A stretch of 64,000 bases of DNA, from positions 148,127,596 through 148,191,595 of the forward strand of contig OZ038381.1 in NCBI GenBank assembly GCA_964036045.1. Direction: 5' to 3'. The notes below the pieces were generated by a model. That model worked only from the letters and a program-made list of their open reading frames with translations. It had not been told where the DNA came from and did no database searches. The position numbers and the translations under genes are program-made. Positions 1 to 10,135 of the stretch are shown in pieces. Source of the DNA: Eutreptiella sp. 'Long Island Sound 2002'. Taxonomy: Eukaryota > Euglenozoa > Euglenophyceae > Eutreptiales > Eutreptiaceae. Every line of letters starts with the position of its first letter. The first letter of the stretch is position 1.

Positions 1-1085
1 AGTAGGCGCCCCAGCATGCACCCCAGTCACAGGCAACAATGGTCTGGGTTTGTATCGTGATCTCATGTCCGTCTCTTGCGACACCGGAACCGCCGCTGTA
101 GGGTCTGAAGGTGCTGCACGTCGGTTAGAAGCCGTGTTCTTGTACGGCTTGCTTACGTTTGTACACTTATGGGCCCTTGCCCATGCTGTGCCCTTTTGGT
201 TGCATCCCACCCATGCAACCAAAGGCTATCGTCAATGGTGTGGTTGTTCACAACCACTTGCACCGCTAGTCTCCCCCGGGGGAGGCTTAGGCTCCCGCTG
301 TTGCGCAACATGCGCTTCAGCCTCCGGTGACTTCCCTCCATGGCAAAGCAAGAGAACTTTGACGAGATTCTCCACTTCTTTGCAAAACAATACATGTGGT
401 CGATCCAAAGATGCGTCCACAGAAGATTGCCCCACTGGAGCTCATTGTGGGAAGCGCCCATGGATATGCTATGGTTCCGGAGCTGCCCCAAGTCGGCCCC
501 GGAGAACCATGCGGAACGCCACGCGTATACACACATGCTTGCAGAATTCTCCCACCACGTTTGGCACACCGACTCCCAAATTTTTCCCCCTACTTGATGC
601 TGCCTCACACTAGGCTGCTGTAGGCAAGCCTCTATTATCTTCTCCCAACCCCTCTTCCGCATGAAATGGATGGCAGCAGCACACTCCATCCTCACCTTCC
701 CCTTGCTGTTTGCCTTGTCATTATTTAATGAGGCACGGGTGCAACTTCGTGCAGCAAGCCGTGCCTCATCTAGAACCGGTTGCAGCATGGTGCGTGCCAC
801 AGTGGCCGTCGCCTTCCCCGTCAATTGTACAACTAGGTCCCGTGTCCCGTTGATGCCACACAACACGACACGAAGGACCCCATCGAGGCCATAATGAGGC
901 AATCGCCTATCGCTCGTAATGGTCCTATATATATCACCTATGGCAACAGCCCCTTCCCAGTTGCCGTCTATCGCACTTCCTTTGCCAAAGGTAGCAAGGC
1001 ACAGAGCACGGTTACGCATGCAGACCCAACACACGGTGGCACCAGGGGATTCTGCCTTCCAGTTTCCGCAGCAACCCATGAGCAC

Positions 1086-1156
1086 CTGTGTTTTACCATC
1101 TGCACACAAAAAAAAAGGGACTACCTATCGTTCCCTCCCGTATCCTTAAAATTTAC
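1086..1156 (-). other. Intron, 71 bp, in the transposase-like gene
   Basis: On the minus strand it starts GTAAAT and ends ACACAG after an 11-T pyrimidine tract. Removing it joins two long open frames in phase 0, which are otherwise in different frames. Confidence 0.5.
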
Positions 1157-1728
1157 GGTTGCGGCCTTGCGCAACTCGTCATCAAAATCAATTTCTAGGG
1201 AGGCCCTGTAGAGGGTCTCCCACTTTTCACTGCCCCCTAGTAGCCACCAACTAGATAGTTGGTTGGGGCTGGCGGTGCCATCAATCGTGCAATGGACGTA
1301 CAAGGCCTCATGCCTCGATGTACCGTCCACCGCAATAGGCAACCAATGGAGCCGTTGGTCCCCGGGCTGCATGATGTCCGAGTCCGGGGGTGGTCGACAC
1401 TTGAATAGGTGGCCGATGCGGTCAGGTAGGTAGCAGGCCGCACCATTGATGGCCGTGTCGTCTCCCGTATAGGCAGTTAATGCCCGGGACTCCGGTAACG
1501 CTAGCTGCCGAAGCATGCCGTACACTTGGTCCCATACCACACCGTACGTCATGCTCCCCACTAGGTACCGCAACTCCGTCCTAGGGAGGTGCAATGACCG
1601 GATCCGCCAGACAGCCAAAATCAACCTACCCTCCATGGTGGGCTCAGGATGGACGGTGACTACAACTCTTGTTTCGGGGGTAAGCACTATTTGCCCTGTG
1701 TCGGGCAGGTACTTGACGGTGTAGGGTG

Positions 1729-1754
1729 CTGCAAGCCCCTTAGTAACAACTTAC
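1729..1754 (-). other. Candidate 26-bp intron
   Basis: On the minus strand this stretch starts GTAAGT, contains TACTAAG (a branch-point-like match) and ends TTGCAG. Removing it joins the 1842-1755 block to the 1728-1157 block in the frame that reads on through the transposase-like protein. It is unusually short for a spliceosomal intron, and the joined frame has one upstream stop, so the call is tentative. Confidence 0.35.
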
Positions 1755-1924
1755 TAGAGCTCTTGTAGGCGCCTCCGTTGTGTACGACCCGCTAACAAAT
1801 GGAATGGCTCCTTGGCCCGCGGCGTGGTGTGAGGTACAAGACCTGTGGAACGGGGGAGGCATTTATCTCAGGTTTCTACCATCCCCCTGCCCCAGACAAC
1901 TAAAATTTTTGGGACTCTAGTGCG

Positions 1925-2090
1925 ATTCGCATGCAATTGGAAGAAATTCACAGAAATTCGTGCGAAGTTCGTACGAATTTTGTGCGCATTTCACGTGAAT
2001 GAATGTGTGTGAATATTTAGGCACTGCGAAATTCGCACGAAATTCGTACGAATTTTGTACGAATTTCGTACCAATTTCACTTGCTTGTCA
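1925..2090. repeat. TTCGTACGAA palindrome tract, downstream copy
   Basis: AT-rich stretch made of repeated GAAATTCGTACGAATTT-type words, in which TTCGTACGAA is a perfect palindrome. The same tract recurs at 4020-4165 (inside an intron) and 5620-5770, so it brackets the minus-strand gene between them. Confidence 0.8.
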
Positions 2091-2396
2091 CAGAATTTCT
2101 GCCGAAGACTCATCCTTCTCCCCTCGTTGGCCCTCACAAAGCAAGCACAGGATGGAGTTCCTGGGTTACCACACACCCATTCCATTGGTCGTCATTCCGG
2201 CTGACACACAGTCAGCAGTGTAACAGATCAGGGGGCATAGGATACCCCGAATAAAATACAAACAGTGCTGAAGAAAATTTCGCAAAGTGGGGGGGGAGTG
2301 CCCCACATGTCGGTCAAACTGCCCATGCCGGGGGGGGGGGCAGGATATTTGTACATACATTCATATATAAAAATAGACAAGTAACATTGGTGGAGG
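2091..2396. other. Gap with G runs, no gene seen
   Basis: Holds two G runs of 9-10 bases and short AT-rich sequence. It would be the 3' flank of the minus-strand gene ending at 2397. I see no clear polyadenylation signal or other feature. Confidence 0.4.
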
Positions 2397-3936
2397 TTAG
2401 AAGAGACAGGTCGTTCCAAGGTTAAAAGGTGAGCTACTCCCCCCACCCCCTGGAGCAGAGCTCCGGCTAGCGGAGCCTTGGGAGCTCTGCTCCGCCACCG
2501 CCCCCACAAAGGAGGGGTCCATGGCCGCCGACGTGAGGCGGTGGGGGGGGTACCGCTGGCGCACCTCCTCCAGTGCGGCACTCACCCTAGGGGCGTCGGG
2601 GGCCACGCTGGCCACATCGGCCCGGAGGCCACTGGCCATCATGGCCATCCGCAGGCCGGTGGACACCGCCAAAATATGGCCGGCGCATGCCTCGGCCTGG
2701 GCATGCCAGGCCTGTGCGCCCGCCAGAAGGTACCGGACACCGGCGGCACTGCCCCCCCCCCCCCCCCGCCGTGTCACCCGGGGGGGCCTCGGCACCCTCA
2801 GGCCCCTCCCCTACGTGTGCTGCCTGTGCCGGTGGCTTGGCCTTGCGCGCCGTCGCCAGGTCGCGCTCCAGAGTTTTCACCTTGGTGGCCAGGCGATCCT
2901 GCTCCTTGGTGACATCCGCCAACCGCGACTCGGCGTCCTGCCTGTCCTCGTTGGCCCTAAACAGGCGGGCCTCGAGGTCGCGGTTGGCGGCATCCGCGCT
3001 GATCGGGCGCGCCTCCCACGACCCCACCCGCTGCAGTAGCAGCTGCTGCTCCACCCACTTGTGCACCGCCCCCCTCTGCCCCCGCCCCGCCGCCGGCTCC
3101 GCCCGCTCCACTGGGGTGGCCGTACGCGGGGCTTTCGGGGGGGAGGGGGGGCTCGGTGTCCCCTTGGGGGGGCGGCCTTTCCGCTTCCGGGCCGATGGGG
3201 TGGGGGGGTCGTCTTGCCCCTCGACGGCAATGACGTCAGCCACTCCCATCTTCCGCTGCCTCCCCACATAGACAGACATGGCAAGCCATGCCACGTCCAC
3301 CCACTCCCGCCTCCGCTTGTCCCACCACGTGACCACATTTAGCCCAAAGACTCGAGCCGTGGTCACCGTCCCCTGCTCCCCAATCCGCGACACCCCGGTC
3401 TCCACCCGCCAGTACCCGCTCACAAGCTTGTAGGCAAACAGGCCCACCAGCTCCTGCCCCTCGGGCAGGTTGGATCCCCCCGTGACCACAATGAGGCAGG
3501 GGAAAGAGATGCGGAGGGTGTCCGGCACCCCCCGGGACTCCAAGACCATGTCCCACACGGCAGACAGATGCCGCTGCCGCCCATTGGGCCCGGGCGGCAC
3601 CTTCTGCCTCCAGGCCGGATCCGGCTGCCTGGGGGCCAAGGTGACCCGGTCTAGGGGGGGCTCGGTGTGGGCCTCCCCTAGGTCGTCGCGGGACGCCATG
3701 GGGACGACCACCTCGCGTGCCGCAAGCCCCGCACCGGTGCTGGCCTCGCTGCCGGCGCCTGCAGACCGTCCAGAGCGCCGCGAGCCCTCACTACGCGCAC
3801 TGCCGGCTTCCCTCGGGGCCCGTCCACCACTCGTGCCCCCGGGCCGGTCACCGTGCTCCTCGGGCAATCGGTCCGGGGGCTGGTACTTGCGCCGGGCGTG
3901 GTGCCGAATGTCCGGCGACCACGCGAAGAACGGCAC
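2397..3936 (-). CDS. 3' exon of a repeat-borne gene, coiled-coil protein
   Basis: The exon begins just after a good acceptor (pyrimidine-rich, CTGCAG) and stays open for about 390 codons. It encodes a Gly/Ser/Arg-rich linker, then a folded-looking domain of about 115 residues around WDMVLESRG ... VVTWWDKRRREWVDVAW, then a basic Pro-rich segment (KRKGRPPKG, possibly a nuclear localisation signal), then a heptad-type coiled coil from about NRDLEARLFRANE to LERDLATARK. At a run of about 15 C (2753-2767) the frame switches. The second frame, ending at 2397, reads like the true C-terminus (VRYLLAGAQAWHAQAEA... then a Ser/Gly-rich tail). A one- or two-base homopolymer error would make the exon intact. 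The family is unknown to me. The two flanking palindrome tracts suggest the gene belongs to a mobile or repeated element. Confidence 0.6.
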
Positions 3937-4215
3937 CTGCAGACGGGGGGAAGTGTGCAAGGCACATATTGAGAGTGGGGGAGCAAACATGAAGCAATGC
4001 AACAACAGAACGAAGAAATTGGACGAAATACACAGAAATTCGTACGAAATTCGTACGAAATTCGCATTGCCTCAATATTTACCGAAATTTATTCAGGTGA
4101 AATTCGTAGGAAATTCTTACGAATCTTTTATTAATTTCGTACGAATTTCACGTTAATTTCGTCCAATTTTCTACTAAACAAAGCAAACACACAAGCAAGC
4201 ACCACTTGCACTCAC
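3937..4215 (-). other. Intron, about 279 bp, carrying TTCGTACGAA palindromes
   Basis: On the minus strand it starts with the consensus donor GTGAGT (4215-4210) and ends in a pyrimidine tract plus CTGCAG (3942-3937). Its middle is the AT-rich palindrome tract at 4020-4165. Exact phase across the junction does not match in the sequence as given, possibly because of homopolymer shifts in the flanking exons. Confidence 0.65.
4020..4165. repeat. TTCGTACGAA palindrome tract inside an intron
   Basis: Repeated GAAATTCGTACGAAATTCG words with several overlapping palindromes; base composition contrasts sharply with the GC-rich exons on either side. Confidence 0.85.
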
Positions 4216-5600
4216 ATGGGCATGTGATTGCCCATGCCCCGGACTTAGCGCACTTGGGCGACCGCCACGCTGGGGCCGTGCTCGCCAGATGCCACAGCGT
4301 GGTCGGCCGCTCCGGGGGAGCAATGCCGGTCATGGGGAAGTGGATCTCCGACTCCGCATCGGCGTTTTCCCCCTTGCAAACCTCCAGCTGGTGCACGCTG
4401 CCCACGAAGAACAGCATGCACTGCTCGCCGACCTCGATGACGGCGAGGTTGGAGGCCGGGGCCGACCGGGAGAGGAAGGTGGGTTGGAAGGGGCACATGG
4501 GGGGGGGGCAGCCGGGACCGACTCGCGGGGGTCGGCGAAGAGGTCCTGGGCAGCATCCCCCTCCCACAACCCCACCCTCCTAACCGCCCCCTTCACCCCA
4601 CCCACAACACCTGGTCCACGCTGGGGAAGTCCCAGCTGGACAAATCCCCAGCAACGTCCAGGGCGTTCTTGGGGGGGTGGAGTCCAGGTGTGTGGTGTTG
4701 GGCTGGTGGTGTTTGTGTGCGTGGTCGGGAGTCCACAAGTTAAAAAGAGCCCCCTGCAGCCCATCCTGGGAGTCGAAGAGGGCAGGCAACCCATGGTGGC
4801 GGCTGGTGGCCACCATCAGCAGCATGTCCCCCCTCTGCAGCTGAGTTGTGTCCCATCGCGCATCCCCTGCCTCCCCCAGGGCCGTCCCCGCCTGCAACGC
4901 CACCTGGTAGTCCTCTGACAAGCAGAGGAAGCTACTCAGGTGGCACCCCGAGATGTCGTTGCGGTTGGGGGGGAGCACCTCGGGGTGGGTGGCGACATCG
5001 GAGTGGGGGAGCTGGGCCCCACTCCCCACACTCGCCACGATGACGCTGCCCGGCGTCCTTGGGTGGATGTCCCCAACTTGCGGGACACTTTCCGTGAGGT
5101 GGGGGTGGAACTTCTGGAAGAGTGCCCCCCCCACCCCCGACCCCAAGTTGCTCTTGCTTTGCCAACGCCGGGGGAGCTCAGGATCCTTGGCGTGATCTTC
5201 ACTCCGCGCGGCGTTGAAAAGCAGCTCAAAATTTTTTGCGACGAATCTTTCGTCGCCGCTGCCCCAGGGAGGGGAGTTGGCGGCTCAGTTCCCTCCACAA
5301 CGTTGTGGCCCGGCCCCTCCCCCCGAGGTAGGAGTTGCGGGTGGGGCTGCGCATGTCGATGTGAATGACCTCGGGGGAGGGGTCGAGGGATGCTGCCACG
5401 CCCACAACATCATCCACCCCCAGTGCCCCCGACTAGTACGTCGCCTCCTCCAATTGATGGTGGGCGACGGGGAGGGCTTGGTAGTGGGCGAGGGTGTCGA
5501 CTGCGGGTTTGGGGCGCAAGGCCAGGCTGGCGAGCTGGGACATAGTCTGCTGGAACATTGTCAGAAGAGAATGCGAATAGAAGTTGAGAGCCGTGAGAAA
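4216..5600 (-). pseudogene. 5' exons of the same gene, HxD...H oxygenase-like region
   Basis: The minus strand reads through frame-shifted blocks. The first (about 5600-5285) contains LEEATY, SPEVIHIDMRSPTRN and LWRELS. The second (about 5285-4700) runs from GSGDERFVAKNFELLF through LPHSDVATHPEVLP and LLMVATSRHHGLPAL to GALFNLWTPD. Later blocks hold SSWDFPSVDQVLWVG, VGLWEGDAAQDLF and LAVIEVGEQCMLFFVG. The HSD and the later HHG, about 70 residues apart, are spaced like the metal ligands of Fe(II)/2-oxoglutarate oxygenases or related jelly-roll folds; that assignment is inference. Frame changes fall at or next to C/G runs, so the gene may be intact in the organism. It joins the coiled-coil exon through the GTGAGT intron. 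Confidence 0.5.
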
Positions 5601-5619
5601 GCAAAAGAGTGGAAATGAG

Positions 5620-5770
5620 GGTAAGTTCGTACAAAATTCATACGGAGTTGGTACAAATTCGTACGACCTTCGTACAAATTTGTGCGAATTTCACATTCTT
5701 CCGAATCTGTGAATCTAGCGTGAATTTATGCGTGAATTTGGGTGCGCGAATTTCACATTCACGCAAATCT
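5620..5770. repeat. TTCGTACGAA palindrome tract, upstream copy
   Basis: Same words as the tracts at 1925-2090 and 4020-4165 (for example TTCGTACGACCTTCGTAC), grading into TGAATTT-rich sequence. It lies just upstream of the first recognisable exon and may be a further intron or the 5' flank. Confidence 0.75.
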
Positions 5771-5972
5771 CACCAAATGTGTTGAACCATGCGGCTACTT
5801 CAAAACTGTAAATTGCACACATTTGTTCGATCTTACTTTGGGCGAAGATAGCACGACAAAAGCACACGATAGCACCAGGTGCAAAACACAGCAAAAATGG
5901 GTGAAATTCACGGTACCGTGAATTTCGGATTCCAACGAGCGGTTCACGAAGGGTACACGCATGGTGGTGTGT

Positions 5973-6460
5973 GGCCACCGCAGGAGTCATGTTATTTAAG
6001 GGGCAAGAGGCAACGCGGTACGCACAGAAGGCGGTACACACACAAGGCAGAACACACAAAAAGGCGGCCTGTGGCCACCGCAGGAGTCATGTTACTTGAG
6101 GGGCCACAGGCAAGGTGGTACACACAGAAGACGGTGCACACACAAGGTGGAACAAACAAAAGGCGGCCTATGGCCACCGCATGAGTCATGTTATTGAAGG
6201 GGCCACACGGAATGTGTGGCACACAGAAGGCAGTGCACACACAAGGTGATCTTTGGCCACCGCAGGAGTCACCTTATTTAAGGAGCCACAGATAAGGCGG
6301 TACACATAATAGGCGGTGCACACACAAGGCGGAACACACAAAAAGGCGGCATGTGGCCACCGCAGGAGTCATGTTATTTAAGGGGCCACATGCAAGGTAG
6401 TGCACACAGAAGGCAGTGCACACAAACGGTGGTCATTGGCCACCGCAGGAGTCATGTCAT
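5973..6460. repeat. Tandem repeat with 100-bp and 83-bp unit forms
   Basis: The word GGCCACCGCA recurs at 5973, 6073, 6172, 6255, 6355 and 6438, giving spacings of 100, 99, 83, 100 and 83. The short form lacks a block of about 17 bp around AACACACAAAAAGGCGG. Units share GGAGTCATGTTATTTAAGG. Confidence 0.85.
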
Positions 6461-6617
6461 TTCAATGGGGTGCGGGGGCTGGCCTCCGCGTTGAGTGAAG
6501 CCAGCCGTCTGTCAAGCGAAGCGAGCTGAAGGCAGGGGGGCGAGGTAGGCGGGGAGGTAGGGGGGGGAGGTAGGGTTGGGGGGGGGGTGGGGGCGGGGTA
6601 GGGGGGGTTAGGGGAAT

Positions 6618-6900
6618 TGTATTTGCTTTGATTTGATTTGAGGGCCGATCTTGGGGCTCACAGACCGCCTGGGGGGCGCTCGATGGCTGTCTTGGCGACT
6701 CTACATACCGGCCGGCCATGCATGCAGTGCACACCCGGCCGCCTCCGCAGGCCGGGGGGGGGGCGACCTGTCTCCGTTCCGCGGGCTGGGTGAGGAGGGG
6801 GGGGGGCACATGGGGGACACGCGCATCCCGCTTGTGGGGGGGGGGGGGGCAGGGGGAGGGAGGGGAGGCGGGGGGCGGGGCAGGAGCCTTGGTGGGGCCA
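6618..6900 (-). mobile_element. 5'-truncated LINE 3' end, inverted
   Basis: Read on the minus strand this matches the 3' end of the large LINE at 56.4-56.66 kb. Shared blocks include GGCCGGCCATGCATGC, GAGGGCCGATCTT and the terminal (TCAAA)n tail, here on the plus strand as GATTTGATTTG. Similarity fades beyond about 6900, as expected for 5' truncation during target-primed reverse transcription. C-rich sequence follows the tail in both copies. Confidence 0.7.
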
Positions 6901-7334
6901 TGTGCACGTCAGCAGAGGGTGGGGGGTATGGCCACCTCCCTTGGGCGGTCAGCTCAGGGTGGTGGGACGTGCTCCACCCCTGTACTTGCCTGTACTAGGT
7001 GGAAGGATTGGGCCTCCACCCCTGTGTGCATCCCCACAGGGTGGAGGGCACGGTGGGTGTTGCGCCTCTACAGCCAACCCCCGGCCCGTCACGAATCGTG
7101 GGGCTATGGGAGTGCTTAATAGCTGCTCCCGGGCCGCCGCGCACGTACCGTTGCTGGTGCACACGGCGTATTGTTGCTGCTGCATTGCAGCCTGCCCTCG
7201 CCCCGGTACCACCGAGGGGCCATGGTTATGCACCAGCCGCACTCAAGTTGCCGCGCACGCACGGCAACAGGTGTAGCCCGTGTCTCGCCGCAATTCTGGC
7301 ACCGCACCCGCACGATGGGCAAGCCGGCTCGTCT
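6901..7334. other. GC-rich stretch without a supported gene
   Basis: Open frames here are short and show no domain. No repeat unit or splice structure stands out. Confidence 0.3.
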
Positions 7335-8325
7335 ATGCATCAATGCACAGGGCAGAGGGATAGGATCCCTTCCCCCGTGCACCACTGCACGGGGCGGAGG
7401 GATAGGTTCCCTTATCCTGTGTGAGGAACAGGTTCCCCTCGTCTGCTCTCCAAAGCACAGGACGGAGGGAGAGGTTCCTCTCCCCCGTGCACCCTAGCAC
7501 GGGGCAGAGGGACAGATTCCCCTCCCAAGTGCCCCATAGCATAGGACGGTGGGACGGGCTCCCTTCCTCTGTGCACCACAGCACAGGACGGAGGGATAGG
7601 TTCCCTTCCCTTGCGCACCTCGGCACGGGACGGAGGGACGGGTTCCCTTGCGCTGTGCACCACAACACACGGCGGACGGATGGGTTCCCTTCCCCTGTGC
7701 ACTACAGCAGTGCACAAAGGGATGGATTTGCCACCCTTGTGCACCACAGCACAAGGCGGAGGAACACGTTCCCCTCCTGTGTGCATCATAACACAAGTCG
7801 GAGGGACGGGTTCCCCTTCCGTGTGCTCCACGGCACAGGGCGGAGGGACGGGCTCCCTTCCCCCGTGCATCGCAGCACACAACGAAGGGACAGGCTCCCC
7901 TGCCCTGTGCACCACAGCACAGGACAGAGGGACGGATTCCATTGGCTTGTGCTCTACAACACATGACAGAGGGATCGGTTCCCCTCCGTGCACCACAGCG
8001 TAGGACAGAGGGACGGGTTCCTCTCCCCTCTCCACCACCGCACAGGACGGAGGTACGGGTTCCCCTCCCCGGTGCACCGCAGCACACGACGGAGGGACGG
8101 GTTCCCCTCCCCTGTGCACCACAGCCCAAGACGGAGGGACAAGGTACCCTCCCCTTTGCACCACACTACAGCACGGAGAGACGGGTGTCCTTTCTCTGTG
8201 CACCACGGCACAAGACGGAGCGACGAGTTCCCCTCCCCTGCGCACCGCAGCTTAGGACGGAGGCACGGGTTCCTTCCCTTGTGCACAACAGCACAAGACG
8301 GAGGGACGGGTTTCCTTCCCCTATG
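7335..8325. repeat. Minisatellite, unit about 42 bp, about 24 copies
   Basis: Units follow GCACAGGACGGAGGGACGGG then TTCCCCTCCCCTGTGCACCA. Measured spacings are mostly 42-45 bp. Because 42 is a multiple of three, long repetitive open frames appear on both strands (up to 277 codons); I treat these as a by-product, not genes. Confidence 0.9.
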
Positions 8326-8330
8326 CGTAA

Positions 8331-9394
8331 AAGTAACTCATGCTTTGCCCTATTTGCTTTTCCTGCTGCAATGTTTCGAAAAACACCCCCCCCAAAAAAA
8401 CAGAGTCCTTGGGCAAGAAGACATAAGCAAAAGAAGCAAGTATAAAGCAGTTTGGTGTAAGTAAAATGTGTGCTTCAAACAACCAAAAAAATAAGCAAGT
8501 ACAACCAAACAATGGCAAGAATCGCCACAAAATGGAAGCATTTACAACATATTCTCCTGAATATATATCACTGGGACTCTGGCAGGACTGGCAGGACTGC
8601 CAAAGGGCTTGGAAAAATTACACCAATAAGATTACAAAGGGCTAGCCACTCTCAGAGCCAATGGGGCTCTAATAACTCTTCAAGAAATCCCTCATCTCCT
8701 TGTCAAACTTCTCGCGCTCCTTGGCTCTGAGTGTACGACGGTTTTCGCGACGCGACATCGTCGTTTTTTGACAGCTACCTTCGCTGAAGCTGTCCAACAT
8801 GTCAAATCCTTGGTGCCCTTGTTGTTGGGCTTCATAAAATTCAACTGCTTGTAGAAATTCATTGGGGGCAGTATCCCACCATGTAGGTGGGCTTGTTGCT
8901 GGCCCAGATCCGTCGCTGGTCAATGCTGACGAACTTGACGCAAAATATTCGGCGATCTCCGCCGCTTGTGATCCAGAGTAAGAGGCCCACCAAGCCTCAA
9001 TGTCTTGGCCAGGATAATGTTCTCCATTTCTTTGAAATTCTTGATGATACTTCTCAATCCAAGTACTTGAAGAGGAGGTGGAGGTTGTGGAGGACATATC
9101 TGGTTGTAGTGTCGCTCAAGGCCTTTCCAGGCCACGCCAGGCCGTCAACTGGTTGATCTGTAGTCGAATCTTGGGCTTGGTGAAGGATTTGAGCTCCTTT
9201 GATTGGGTCCTTCTAATGGCTTGTGCCAAGGGTCCACATACCTTGAAGAACACAAAGAACTCCAAGTCCTCCTTCAGAGCTGTATGGACCGTAGAACAAT
9301 TTTGACGCACTGGTGTCCATTTCAAAGAGGGTTCCAAAGGAAAGGAGGTGTCATGTATGCAAATCCAGCACTTTGAAGTGCTGCACAGATTCCC
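8331..9394 (-). mobile_element. 1-kb insertion splitting the minisatellite
   Basis: The minisatellite stops at 8326 and resumes at about 9395. Both edges carry TCCCCTATGC (ending 8326 and 9405), whereas most units have CTGTGC, which suggests a 10-bp target duplication. The insert has normal base composition and a minus-strand reading frame. Terminal inverted repeats are not obvious. Confidence 0.5.
8669..9340 (-). pseudogene. Protein of unknown family within the insertion
   Basis: One minus-strand frame runs from about 9340 to 8669 with a single TGA at 9116-9118. Upstream of the stop it reads as a mixed alpha/beta segment (ALKEDLEFFVFFKV, then KPKIRLQINQLTAWRG). Downstream is a 142-codon frame starting MSSTTSTSSSSTWIEKYHQE, with an acidic Ser-rich middle (IAEYFASSSSALTSDG) and a strongly basic, charged C-terminus (SRRENRRTLRAKEREKFDKE). 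The latter could be a helical nucleic-acid-binding tail. Composition looks like genuine protein. It may be one gene with a stop or two short genes. I do not recognise the family. Confidence 0.45.
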
Positions 9395-9525
9395 CTCCCC
9401 TATGCACCACATCACAGCACGGAGGGACAGGTTCACTTCACTTGTGGACCTCGGCACAGGGTTGGAGGGACGGGCTCTCTTCCCCCGCGCACCGCAGCAC
9501 AAGGCGGAGGTATGGGTTCCCCTCC
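9385..9525. repeat. Minisatellite, remaining copies after the insertion
   Basis: About three further units of the 42-bp repeat, in the same orientation and register as those at 7335-8325. Confidence 0.8.
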
Positions 9526-9544
9526 AACTGGCGTGAGGAAGCGG

Positions 9545-10135
9545 CGCTAGAGTGACAATGGTGTGTGCTCTGACCTCTATGTTGTGTGTTTTCCCCGTTA
9601 CACGACTGCATGTCGTTCACCGTTGTCTCTGCAGATACTATTGACGTTTTGAGCGCTGTTTTTTTGTGTTTTACTAAAGCTCGAAGAAATTTCGCCAAGG
9701 TTCAGGTATTTCCCGGAGGACACGGTTCGTTTTTACGTTTTTGTAAAGCTGGAAGAATTTTCGCCCAGGGGTCTCCACAATGCCAAATAGAGACCTCGAT
9801 TATGATGCATGAATTTGAGCGACTGTCCATTGACAGTTATTGGGCACACACATGGTGCATCAATCTTTTCCAAGTGTGTGCGACCCTCGTTCTTGCACTG
9901 CCTCGCCTCGGTGGATGATGCATTTGTGTGTAACATGGAAAGGTTTGTTGTATTCCAGAAACCTTTTTTCTTCCCCTGCTTTTCTAGTATGCATACATGC
10001 TTATTGTGTTTTGACAGCCGGGGCGTGGTTACATGAGAATAGCATGTTAGATAAATAGAGATACTCATTTTTTCCTACCAGGTGCAAGGGGTCCCCTAGT
10101 TGCAGAATTCATACCCTGTTTTTTTTGATGGGGGG
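9545..10135. other. AT-richer gap, no gene supported
   Basis: Contains two related words (AGAAATTTCGCCAAGG and AGAATTTTCGCCCAGG) about 75 bp apart that faintly recall the GGCCGAAATTTCGGCC motif at 19-22 kb. Nothing else stands out. Confidence 0.3.

Larger units (their letters stand above)
153..1842 (-). pseudogene. Transposase-like gene with short introns
   Basis: Three blocks on the minus strand form one reading: 1842-1755, 1728-1157 and 1085-153. The last two join in phase across a 71-bp intron and give about 500 codons without a stop. A single in-frame TAG lies in the first block at 1792-1794. The middle block ends in a DFDDELRK segment. The last block opens with a Cys-rich motif (GCC..., then CWVC), which may bind zinc. 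Its C-terminal half has the basic signature HRRLKRMLRNSG followed by a VVVNNHTIDD segment. The Cys cluster and the basic C-terminal signature suggest a cut-and-paste transposase, but I cannot assign a superfamily or point to a catalytic triad. The 5' end is not resolved. Coding strand and exon structure are well supported; the function is inference. Confidence 0.55.

Noticed and set aside
153-613. Plus-strand frames at 50-623
   Set aside because: They overlap the minus-strand transposase-like exon, which has a longer frame, in-phase intron and coherent motifs.
7412-8245. 277-codon minus-strand frame and long plus-strand frames across 7.4-8.4 kb
   Set aside because: They are made of 14-residue repeats that arise because the minisatellite unit (42 bp) is a multiple of three. 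Both strands and several frames are open at once.
5973-8325. CRISPR array
   Set aside because: Repeats are contiguous or have repetitive spacers, unit length varies, and the context is eukaryotic with no cas genes.
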